A stretch of DNA of 5,999 nt, taken from JBASNZ01 sp049657775. GTDB taxonomy: Bacteria > Actinomycetota > Coriobacteriia > Anaerosomatales > Anaerosomataceae. Of the stretch, positions 1 to 5,203 are shown piece after piece. The stretch lies in the NCBI GenBank assembly GCA_049657775.1, contig JBASNZ010000064.1, forward strand, positions 1 to 5,999, written 5' to 3'. The position numbers and the translations under genes were made by a program. The notes beneath the pieces are model-generated. The model searched no databases and was not told the origin of the DNA. It worked only from the letters and a program-made list of their open reading frames with translations. Every line of letters begins with the position of its first letter. Position 1 is the first letter of the stretch.

Positions 1-47
1 AGTTCGTAGTCTGGGAATGTTGCGCCTGGGACGATCTCTGGTCTCAT
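1..47 (-). CDS. Redoxin/peroxiredoxin-like protein, N-terminal fragment (cut by window edge)
   Basis: Only the first 15 codons and part of the next lie in the window. They read MRPEIVPGATFPDYE followed by a probable Leu. The ATG at 47-45 has a good ribosome binding site: GAGG ends 4 bases upstream, with a second GGAG slightly further away. The phrase 'VPGATFPDYEL' resembles the start of redoxin (AhpC/TSA-like thioredoxin-fold) proteins, where a P-G-x-x-F-P-x-[YF]-x-L motif precedes the first strand. The catalytic cysteine region lies outside the window, so a peroxidase role cannot be tested here. The gene starts 92 bases after the radical SAM stop on the same strand, so cotranscription is possible but unproven. 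The start call is reasonably firm; the family assignment rests on very few residues. Confidence 0.55.
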   Translation of the reverse strand, partial: MRPEIVPGATFPDYE

Positions 48-139
48 TCTGCCTCACTCCTGTTGTTCGATCGGTCGTGGGTACATACCCCTGCCGTCAC
101 ACAGATACTGAACGCGGCGCGTCGGGAGCTTGATCCCCG

Positions 140-1690
140 TCACCCTTCGAGCGAGCCGAGATACTGCCCGTAGTCGGCATCCTCGAGGAATGCCAGCACC
201 CGCTGGCGGCCGGTGCGAAGCACCGCCCACGGCGCGAACTTGAACTGCAGATGCATCCACGCCCATTCGCGGAGGCGTGTGGCTAGCGGGAGCTCGTGCA
301 GGTAGCGGCGCTGACCAGGTCCCAGGCGCCGGTGCCTCAGCAGCAACCCCGCAAGGAAGGCCCGCACGATCCTCAGCCGGGAGTAGAAGCTCCGGTACTC
401 GGCTGTGATCAGCTCTTGCATCTCCCTCGCGGACATCCGCTCCGGGCGTATGGCGACATGCATCCCGTCGAGGAACCTGAGGTGCTCGATCTTGTGGAAG
501 AGCACGCGGCCTGCCGCCTCGTGTTCTGCTGTGCTCTCGGTCCCGGGTAGGGGCGTCTCGAAAAGGTACTGAAGCGACGTGAAGTACTTGCGCGCGAATC
601 GACCGTTGCGTTTGAGCGTCTCTGCGGTGTCTCCCGCAAAGGCGATGAGCATGCCGTGCACGAGCAGGCCGTGTCGGCGCATCGCCCTGAGAGCTGCGGC
701 TATGCGGTCGCTACTGATGTGCTTGCCGACTTCGTCAAGGTCGCTGTCCGCCGAGGACTCCACGCCGATGCACAGCATCGTCATCGGCGCGAGGTCGTGC
801 AGCAGCCTGAGCAGCTCCTTGTCGAGGCGGCCGAACCGGTCGAACACTGCATCCGCGCGGAGCTGGATGGCGATAGACCCCGCATACCCGCGCTCGATCG
901 CACCCCGCAGGAAGTCCTTGAACGACGGCTTGTTGGCGGCGGCGTTGTCATCGATGAGGAAGACGTTGGCCTGGCCTTCCAGCTGGCACCCGAGGAGCTC
1001 GTCTACGCTCGTCTCCTCGTCCCGCAAGACGTATCGCGGCCAGATCTGGTGGACCTCGCAGAACGAACACCGGCCGGGGCAGCCACGCGACCGCCACACG
1101 AGCCCGGTCGTGCGACGCTCGAAACCTTCAACGAGCGACATGTCGATCAGCGGAAGCGCGCAAACCTCGGCACGCGTCAACTGGACGGGCGGAGGGCCGA
1201 ACGCGAGCCCGTCGTGTCCCCGCCACACGATGCCAGGTATGCTCTGGATGGCCGCATCCGGAGGCGCGCCGTCCGGGCAGCCGCGCAGTGCGTCCAGCAG
1301 CCGCGGGAGCGAGAACTCAGCCTCGCCCCTGATCACGTAGTCGGCACCGGTCTCGAACGCCCTCTCGGGAGCGCACGTCGGCTCGGGTCCGCCGAGGACG
1401 ATCGGCGCGTCCGGGACGAGACGCCGGGCCTCGACGATGAGGTCTGCGGTCCTGGTGAGCGTGCACGTGATGGCCGAGAAGCCGACGACGTCGGCCGTGC
1501 GCACGAAGTCCCAATCCACTGACCCCTGGCCCGAGATGTCCTCCACGAACGCCCGCACCTCGTAGCCGGCGTCGCGAAGCACCGTGGCGAGCAGCGGCAC
1601 GCCCCGGCCCATCGCGACGTGCGAGTAGATGTTGAGCCCAGGCGAACCGGCCTCGATCAGGGCCACACGCATCGGCTCGGTGGGACTCAT
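140..1690 (-). CDS. B12-binding-domain radical SAM protein, substrate unknown
   Basis: Predicted 516-residue cytoplasmic enzyme. Residues about 7-140 look like a Rossmann-type B12-binding domain: MRVALIEAG first strand, a G-V-P-L-L-A-T-V-L-R-D-A-G-Y-E-V helix-strand unit, then IVLGGPEPT and ADYVIRGEAE. The radical SAM core follows from about 195, with the 4Fe-4S motif GCPGRCSFC (Cys204, Cys208, Cys211), FLIDDN at 244-249 and a GVESS segment at 309-313. The C-terminal 100 residues are rich in Arg, Leu and aromatics, as in many members that methylate or rearrange hydrophobic substrates. The B12 domain lacks the DxHxxG base-off motif. The ATG at 1690 was chosen because TGGAGGTGA lies 5 bases upstream; in-frame starts further upstream (1762, 1747, 1705) have poor sites. 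Known relatives (HpnJ- or BchE-like class B enzymes) act in hopanoid, tetrapyrrole or natural-product pathways, but nothing here fixes the substrate. Confidence 0.9.
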   Translation of the reverse strand: MSPTEPMRVALIEAGSPGLNIYSHVAMGRGVPLLATVLRDAGYEVRAFVEDISGQGSVDWDFVRTADVVGFSAITCTLTRTADLIVEARRLVPDAPIVLGGPEPTCAPERAFETGADYVIRGEAEFSLPRLLDALRGCPDGAPPDAAIQSIPGIVWRGHDGLAFGPPPVQLTRAEVCALPLIDMSLVEGFERRTTGLVWRSRGCPGRCSFCEVHQIWPRYVLRDEETSVDELLGCQLEGQANVFLIDDNAAANKPSFKDFLRGAIERGYAGSIAIQLRADAVFDRFGRLDKELLRLLHDLAPMTMLCIGVESSADSDLDEVGKHISSDRIAAALRAMRRHGLLVHGMLIAFAGDTAETLKRNGRFARKYFTSLQYLFETPLPGTESTAEHEAAGRVLFHKIEHLRFLDGMHVAIRPERMSAREMQELITAEYRSFYSRLRIVRAFLAGLLLRHRRLGPGQRRYLHELPLATRLREWAWMHLQFKFAPWAVLRTGRQRVLAFLEDADYGQYLGSLEG

Positions 1691-1822
1691 GGCCGTCACC
1701 TCCATACGTCCCATTGTTCCCAGCAGGAGGGAAGGTGGCGGAGCCATTCCGACGAACGGCACCTCCCGGCACGGCCAGTACGCCGTGCCCGTACGGCATG
1801 GCTCCGGGATCTGCGACGTGAC
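1691..1822 (-). promoter_or_regulatory. Structured leader of the radical SAM gene with possible alternative folds
   Basis: This is the 132-base gap between the DegV stop and the radical SAM start. Read on the minus strand it contains a 9-bp closing stem, CGGAGCCAT (1806-1798) with ATGGCTCCG (1747-1739). Nested inside is an 8-bp hairpin, GGCACGGC (1789-1782) with GCCGTGCC (1775-1768), loop of 6. A shorter competing pair is GCCGT (1797-1793) with ACGGC (1786-1782). The gene's ribosome binding site GGAGGTG (1703-1697) and an earlier copy GGGAGGTG (1767-1760) can both pair with CACCTTCCC (1737-1729), each with a single bulged U. That would allow on/off switching of ribosome access. The pairings are seen in the sequence; the regulatory role is inference. 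I do not recognise a known riboswitch class. Confidence 0.4.
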
Positions 1823-2704
1823 TCATGCGTGGCTGGTCCATGGCATCCCCCAGAAGCCCAGAACCAGCGCACCTGGACCGCTGTGCGTGCCGAGGACGGG
1901 TCCGACGCGGCCGGTCCTCACCGCTTGTACGGCGACGCGTTCCTGCAGCATGTCGATGAGCGCGTCTGCGTCCTCAGGGCACTGTGCGTGGTTGACGATG
2001 ATGGTCTGTTCCCCGGGGTTGGTGATCCGCTTGGCGGTCGCATCGGCCAGCGCCGAGAGTGCGCGCCTCCTCCCTCTGACCTTCATGAACGGGGCAAGCC
2101 GGCCTTCGGCATCCACGTGGAGCACCGGCTTCACGTTGAGTACCGTGCCCGCAGCAGCGACTGCGGGCGATATCCTTCCTCCGCGTACCAGGTACTCGTA
2201 GGAGTCGACCGTGAACACCGTGTTGGCTCGCAGGCGGTTGTCTTCCGCCCATTGGATCACGGCTTCGGCCGACGCGCCGTCAGACAGCTTCTTGGCCATC
2301 TCCATCACGAGTAGACCGTGCCCGGCAGAGACGGAGAGAGAGTCGACGATGTGTATCCGAGCATGTGGGAACTCCTGCAAGAAGCGCTCGCGCGCCACGA
2401 GCGCGGTATCGTACGAGGAGCTGAGGCCAGAGGAGACCGTGACCACGATCGCCGACTTGCCAGCGTCATGTGCTCGCCGAAAGGCTGCCGCATACTCCGT
2501 TGAAGGTACTTGTGAGGTGGTCGAGCGCACACCAGCGCGAAGTGCGTCGTAGAAGGCATCGGGTGAGAGGCCATGCTCCGCCTCGCCAAGCTGCTCTTCG
2601 CCATCGAGGGCGTAGGGCAGGTGCAGCAGCTCCACGCCTGCTTCCTCAAGGGTCTCGTGCGACAAGTCACAGCAGCTATCGGTGATCAGCAGCGTATCGT
2701 GCAC
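1823..2704 (-). CDS. DegV family fatty-acid-binding protein (FakB-like)
   Basis: Predicted 293-residue soluble protein, the usual length for the DegV/EDD family. The N-terminal domain opens with LLITDSCCDL, the family's strand plus D-S-x-x-D-L motif. TTSQVPS at 62-68 and VSSGLSSSY at 90-98 match the two loops whose Thr/Ser side chains hold the fatty-acid carboxylate in characterised members. DSLSVSAGHG (121-130), LVRGGRIS (172-179) and the C-terminal HSGPGALVLGFWG (274-286) are further family landmarks. In FakA/FakB systems such proteins present exogenous or recycled fatty acids to a kinase (FakA); no kinase gene is in this window. The start is GTG at 2704, with AGAGGAGG 6 bases upstream. It follows the patatin gene by 50 bases on the same strand, which suggests that it may capture fatty acids released by that hydrolase (inference). 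Confidence 0.93.
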   Translation of the reverse strand: MHDTLLITDSCCDLSHETLEEAGVELLHLPYALDGEEQLGEAEHGLSPDAFYDALRAGVRSTTSQVPSTEYAAAFRRAHDAGKSAIVVTVSSGLSSSYDTALVARERFLQEFPHARIHIVDSLSVSAGHGLLVMEMAKKLSDGASAEAVIQWAEDNRLRANTVFTVDSYEYLVRGGRISPAVAAAGTVLNVKPVLHVDAEGRLAPFMKVRGRRRALSALADATAKRITNPGEQTIIVNHAQCPEDADALIDMLQERVAVQAVRTGRVGPVLGTHSGPGALVLGFWGMPWTSHA

Positions 2705-2754
2705 GGTGCGCCTCCTCTTACGTCAGTCTCGGGCGGCCGGGAAGGCCGGGATCA

Positions 2755-3669
2755 TCAGTTCACCAGTGAAGGCGCTGTTGCCGACATCAGTGCTCTGATG
2801 TCGGCAACAGCGGCCTCGGCGGCTTTCTCGCCTGCGGCTATCATCTTCTCGGCCTCGTAGAAGCTATAGTATGCGACGTCGTCGATCCGAGGTGCGATAA
2901 CCAGGTCCGCCGTTTCGAGTCGCGATTCCGACAACTCACGTTGCATCAGGTCGATCGAGCCCGTGGCCAGCTGGAAGACGGAGGGCGAGCGCAGCGTGTC
3001 CATGACCGCGGCGAAGACCCGGGAGTAGACGATCTCCGGGAAGCCCACACGCTTGACCCGGCCGACTTCGATCGCGCCTTCGGGCACGTCGTTCGAGAAG
3101 GTCAGGACCGCGCTTCTGGGGATCCCCAGATTGGTGACCGCGACCACGGTGTCCGCCCCCATGCCCCACGCAACGTCGACGGGAACGGGGTTGAGCACTG
3201 CGCCGTCCACGAGCAGGCGTCCGGCGCGCTCAACGGGGGCGAAGATGACGGGTGTCGACAGGCTTGCTCTGATAGCGCTTGCGAGATCCCCCTCGCGCAG
3301 CACGACCGCCCGCCCGTCGGCCACGTCAACGGCCACGCACTCGAAGGGGATGACGAGGTCGGCGAAACTCATGCCGTCCACCAGGCCGCGGATGAACTCC
3401 CCCACTCGCGCACCGTTGACGAGGGCGGTGGTCGGCCGGGCGATGTCTGCAAGCGACACGAGACGCTTCACGTTCACCGACAGGGCGAGTTCCTCCATCT
3501 CAAGGGGTGAGACTCCTGCGGCGTACGCGCCGCCGATGAGTGCGCCGATGCTGGTTCCGGCTATAGAGCCGACTTCGATGCCGACGCGGTCCAGGACCTT
3601 GAGCACACCGATCTGTGCGAGGCCTCGTGCGCTTCCGCTGCCAAGTGCCAATCCGAGCCGTACGGCCAT
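2755..3669 (-). CDS. Patatin-like phospholipase (RssA-like)
   Basis: Predicted 304-residue acyl hydrolase with no signal peptide, so probably cytoplasmic or membrane-peripheral. The patatin hallmarks are in order: the glycine-rich oxyanion loop GSGSARG at 10-16, the nucleophile elbow GTSIG at 38-42 (Ser40), and the catalytic DGA at 155-157 (Asp155) inside LLVDGAVLNPVPV. This Ser-Asp dyad hydrolyses ester bonds of phospholipids or other acyl lipids. The opening (LALGSGSARG, then IGVLKVL) resembles the bacterial RssA/NTE-like group more than secreted toxins such as ExoU. The ATG at 3669 has GAGGG 6 bases upstream. The last codons contain a perfect 18-bp inverted repeat, so the C-terminal residues about 286-298 are encoded by a stem-loop. 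Neighbours are a TetR repressor upstream and a DegV protein downstream on the same strand. The substrate is unknown. Confidence 0.93.
   Translation of the reverse strand: MAVRLGLALGSGSARGLAQIGVLKVLDRVGIEVGSIAGTSIGALIGGAYAAGVSPLEMEELALSVNVKRLVSLADIARPTTALVNGARVGEFIRGLVDGMSFADLVIPFECVAVDVADGRAVVLREGDLASAIRASLSTPVIFAPVERAGRLLVDGAVLNPVPVDVAWGMGADTVVAVTNLGIPRSAVLTFSNDVPEGAIEVGRVKRVGFPEIVYSRVFAAVMDTLRSPSVFQLATGSIDLMQRELSESRLETADLVIAPRIDDVAYYSFYEAEKMIAAGEKAAEAAVADIRALMSATAPSLVN
2773..2812 (-). repeat. Perfect 18-bp inverted repeat with 4-base loop at the 3' end of the patatin gene
   Basis: On the plus strand the left arm cgctgttgccgacatcag (2773-2790) and right arm ctgatgtcggcaacagcg (2795-2812) are exact reverse complements around the loop tgct. 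The structure ends 15 bases before the patatin stop codon, inside coding sequence. No T-run follows on either strand, so it is not a standard intrinsic terminator. It could be a processing or stability stem between the patatin and DegV messages, or the remains of a small palindromic element. The repeat is certain; its role is not. Confidence 0.85.
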
Positions 3670-3789
3670 CAGGTTCCCTCACATCTCCTGCGTAGGTACC
3701 TGCCGTTGATGATTCCGGAGGATCAGCCGATCGGGTGCGCGCCGGAGTGGCATTCGTCCTCAGGGACGGTCGGTTGATTCTCCGGAACT

Positions 3790-3808
3790 GGTGAGCTACA
3801 CGCTCACC
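3790..3808 (-). repeat. 7-bp inverted repeat spanning the TetR stop codon
   Basis: The arms ggtgagc (3790-3796) and gctcacc (3802-3808) surround a 5-base loop, and the TAG stop of the TetR gene (3798-3796) sits at the loop and left arm. No T-run follows in the minus direction. It may be a weak partial terminator or an mRNA 3' stem between the repressor and the patatin gene. The remaining 126-base gap to the patatin start shows no convincing promoter. Confidence 0.4.
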
Positions 3809-4410
3809 GAAGGGGAGGCATCGAGTCCAAGAACCGAAACGATCTGGCCCGAGATGCCATCCGGATCGAGTGCCTTCTTGAAGAAAGAGCGCTCCAAGAC
3901 GAGTCCATCCATCATCGCAACGAGCATCGTCGTCAGGAGTCGGCCATCGACACTCGGCACTGAATGTCGCAAGGCGCAGACGCCCTCGACGGCCGGACGG
4001 AACAAGTCGATCAGCTGCTCTCTCGAGGAGACGACGAACTGACGCAGCTCGGTCTCAGCGGGGGAGAGCTTCAGCATCAGAGCGTTGACGAGGCTCCTCT
4101 CGCGCATCCCGAACTCCAGGTAGTCCTTGACCATGCGACGGAGCTGCTCCTCTGCCGTCTCGTCCGGGCGCTCGGCGCACAGGCTCGCGCGCAGGTCCAC
4201 CAGGACCTCGTCGAGGACCGTCGCGTAGATGTCCCTCTTGCTGGAGAAGTGGTAGTAGAGGGCAGCCTTCGTGATCCCCAGACGCTCCGAGATGTCCTTC
4301 ATGGACACGCCGAGGTAGCTGCAATCAGAGAACAGGTGTCGCGCTACATCGAGGATCTGCTGGCGCGTATCGCGAAAGGCGCCGATCTGTCGGTCGCTCG
4401 TTGCTTCCAT
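3796..4410 (-). CDS. TetR/AcrR family transcriptional repressor
   Basis: Predicted 204-residue dimeric DNA-binding regulator, a typical TetR length. The N-terminal TetR_N domain spans about 13-62: RQQILDVARHLF as helix 1, then VSMKDISERLGITKAALYYHFSSKRDIY, the helix-turn-helix with the family signature L-Y-Y-H-F-x-S-K at 51-58. The C-terminal part (about 63-204) is the helical ligand-binding and dimer domain; its ligand cannot be read from sequence. The ATG at 4410 is preferred because GGAGGT lies 10 bases upstream. An in-frame ATG at 4434 would add eight residues but has no visible ribosome binding site. Directly upstream lie a sigma70-type promoter and an 18-bp palindrome, so autorepression is likely. 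Given the patatin and DegV genes that follow, an acyl lipid or fatty-acid derivative is a reasonable guess for the inducer, but only a guess. Confidence 0.93.
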   Translation of the reverse strand: MEATSDRQIGAFRDTRQQILDVARHLFSDCSYLGVSMKDISERLGITKAALYYHFSSKRDIYATVLDEVLVDLRASLCAERPDETAEEQLRRMVKDYLEFGMRERSLVNALMLKLSPAETELRQFVVSSREQLIDLFRPAVEGVCALRHSVPSVDGRLLTTMLVAMMDGLVLERSFFKKALDPDGISGQIVSVLGLDASPSVSV

Positions 4411-4444
4411 TGCTCGCTGAACCTCCGGACTCATTGGATCGGGA

Positions 4445-4462
4445 ACTTACCGACCGGTAAGT
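4445..4462. promoter_or_regulatory. Probable TetR operator (8-2-8 palindrome)
   Basis: The sequence acttaccgaccggtaagt is a perfect inverted repeat with 8-base arms around a 2-base centre. It lies just downstream of the -10 element of the TetR gene promoter, covering roughly the first 18 transcribed bases. Size, symmetry and placement are typical of a self-regulating TetR repressor's operator. No second copy was seen before the patatin gene or the MarR gene, so within the window this site appears to serve the TetR unit alone. Confidence 0.7.
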
Positions 4463-4469
4463 AAGTTTG

Positions 4470-4498
4470 AGATTACCGTCTCGTTTGCGCTGAGTCAA
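4470..4498 (-). promoter_or_regulatory. Sigma70-type promoter for the TetR gene
   Basis: Read on the minus strand: -35 TTGACT (4498-4493), a 17-base spacer, and -10 TAATCT (4475-4470). The -35 differs from consensus at one base; the -10 is weaker, matching at the first, second and last positions. The expected start point is near 4463, which places the palindrome at 4445-4462 directly over initial transcription and leaves an untranslated leader of about 50 bases before the ATG at 4410. Confidence 0.6.
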
Positions 4499-4604
4499 GC
4501 GTTTGCAGTCGCCCGCGCACGAGTCCATGAAGGCGAAGGCCGTTGTAAGGGGTCCCGAAGCCTGGGCGTCTCCCGCGTGCGGAGGGGCGCTGCTGATGCC
4601 TTCA

Positions 4605-4616
4605 GTATGTACATAC
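4605..4616. repeat. 12-bp perfect palindrome upstream of the MarR promoter
   Basis: The sequence gtatgtacatac is fully self-complementary and ends two bases before the -35 box of the MarR gene promoter. That is a plausible position for an activator or repressor site. Which protein would bind it is unknown; the MarR protein itself is one candidate. Confidence 0.4.
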
Positions 4617-4618
4617 GA

Positions 4619-4647
4619 TTGACACGCGGGGACTGCGCACATATAGT
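4619..4647 (+). promoter_or_regulatory. Strong sigma70-type promoter for the MarR-ABC unit
   Basis: A consensus -35 TTGACA (4619-4624), a 17-base spacer and a near-consensus -10 TATAGT (4642-4647). Transcription should begin near 4654. This rules out the upstream in-frame starts at 4577 and 4607 for the MarR gene and supports the GTG at 4685. No separate promoter is obvious in the 51 bases before the ABC gene, so this one probably drives both. Confidence 0.75.
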
Positions 4648-4649
4648 TC

Positions 4650-4683
4650 GATACTCAAATCATGTGACAGTCGAAAGAGTATC
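4650..4683 (+). promoter_or_regulatory. 7-bp inverted repeat around the MarR transcription start, possible operator
   Basis: The arms gatactc (4650-4656) and gagtatc (4677-4683) are exact reverse complements separated by 20 bases. The left arm covers the predicted start point and the right arm ends one base before the GTG start codon, overlapping its weak AAAGAG ribosome binding site. It could be a MarR binding site or an RNA stem masking initiation. The 20-base separation is wide for a single MarR dimer site, so this is tentative. Confidence 0.3.
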
Positions 4684-4684
4684 C

Positions 4685-5152
4685 GTGTCTATCTCGCCCG
4701 AACGCATTGAAACCATCTCCGACGAACTGCTCGACCAGGTGTCGGCCAACGTGATGATGATGAGCCGCTTGTTCATTGCACAGTGCGAACGTGCTCATCC
4801 CGCCCCCTTTGTCGACGGACCGCGTCTCCTCCTGCTACGAGTTCTCTCTGAATCGGGCGAGAAGAGAGCCGGCGAGCTCGCACGGCTCCTCGGGATCAAG
4901 GCTCCGGCGACGTCGTCGCTCATCGAGTCGCTCGAGGCCGAAGGCCTCGTGCTGCGCAGCGGTGACACGCATGATCGTCGCGTGACCAACATCTCGATCA
5001 CGGATGAAGGCTCCCGGGTCCTCCGGGATGCCACGGCCCCTCAGCGCGAACTCGCACGTCGCCTGATTTCATCGCTTGCCGCCGAGGACGTCGCCACAAT
5101 GATTCGCATCCAGCGCTCGCTCGTGGCAGCTTTGGCCGACATGGACCGCTGA
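4685..5152 (+). CDS. MarR family transcriptional regulator
   Basis: Predicted 155-residue dimeric winged-helix regulator, the usual size. Residues about 5-35 form the N-terminal dimerisation helix. RAGELARLLGIKAPATSSLIESLEAEGLV (about 61-89) is the helix-turn-helix with its recognition helix. DTHDRRVTNISITDEG (94-109) is the wing, with the family's D-x-R-R motif. The C-terminal helices close the dimer. The GTG at 4685 is chosen over longer in-frame options at 4577, 4607 and 4664 because the promoter at 4619-4647 places the transcription start near 4654 and because the protein then has family length; its ribosome binding site (AAAGAG) is weak. It lies 51 bases upstream of the ABC transporter gene on the same strand. 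MarR proteins in this position commonly repress the exporter and release DNA on binding a small phenolic or lipophilic compound (family knowledge); the ligand here is unknown. Confidence 0.92.
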   Translation: MSISPERIETISDELLDQVSANVMMMSRLFIAQCERAHPAPFVDGPRLLLLRVLSESGEKRAGELARLLGIKAPATSSLIESLEAEGLVLRSGDTHDRRVTNISITDEGSRVLRDATAPQRELARRLISSLAAEDVATMIRIQRSLVAALADMDR

Positions 5153-5166
5153 CCTCGGTCCATGTC
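5138..5166 (+). repeat. 11-bp perfect inverted repeat over the MarR stop codon
   Basis: The arms gacatggaccg (5138-5148) and cggtccatgtc (5156-5166) are exact reverse complements around a 7-base loop that contains most of the TGA stop. No T-run follows, so it is not a classical terminator. It may slow transcription or protect an mRNA end between MarR and the ABC gene, or act as a protein-binding site. The motif tcggtcca in the right arm (5155-5162) recurs as a direct repeat at 5174-5181, 19 bases further on. Confidence 0.6.
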
Positions 5167-5203
5167 TGGATGATCGGTCCACACAATCGGAGGGAACCAC
5201 CGC

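Noticed and set aside
79..90. Near-palindrome gggtacataccc in the gap before the redoxin-like gene, sharing gtacatac with the 4605-4616 palindrome
   Set aside because: The arms are only five bases and the shared eight-mer is short; without a clear promoter nearby this could be chance.
579..1522. Long open frames on the plus strand across the radical SAM gene (579-1340, 656-1522)
   Set aside because: They are antisense to a gene with clear motifs and a strong ribosome binding site. Their translations are Arg/Ser/Pro-rich without domain features, as expected in GC-rich antisense frames.
1691..1822. Cobalamin or SAM riboswitch ahead of the radical SAM gene
   Set aside because: The leader has stems, but I could not find the conserved cobalamin-box or SAM-I core motifs, and it is short for a cobalamin riboswitch. 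It is kept only as an unclassified structured leader.
2773..2812. Intrinsic terminator between patatin and DegV
   Set aside because: The stem is strong, but no run of T follows on either strand.
2941..3709. Plus-strand open frames over the patatin gene
   Set aside because: Antisense shadows of a gene with intact catalytic motifs; low-complexity composition and no recognisable domain.
3670..3795. Separate promoter for the patatin gene
   Set aside because: The gap contains several short GC-rich inverted repeats (for example ccggag 3742-3747 with ctccgg 3780-3785), but no convincing -35/-10 pair and no copy of the TetR operator.
4500..4604. Small genes or RNAs between the divergent TetR and MarR promoters
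   Set aside because: No start codon with a ribosome binding site and no strong stem was found; this stretch appears to be spacer.
4577..4684. Longer N-terminus for the MarR protein (starts at 4577, 4607 or 4664)
   Set aside because: The near-consensus promoter lies inside this stretch and its start point near 4654 would exclude the first two. The GTG at 4664 would leave almost no room for a ribosome binding site.
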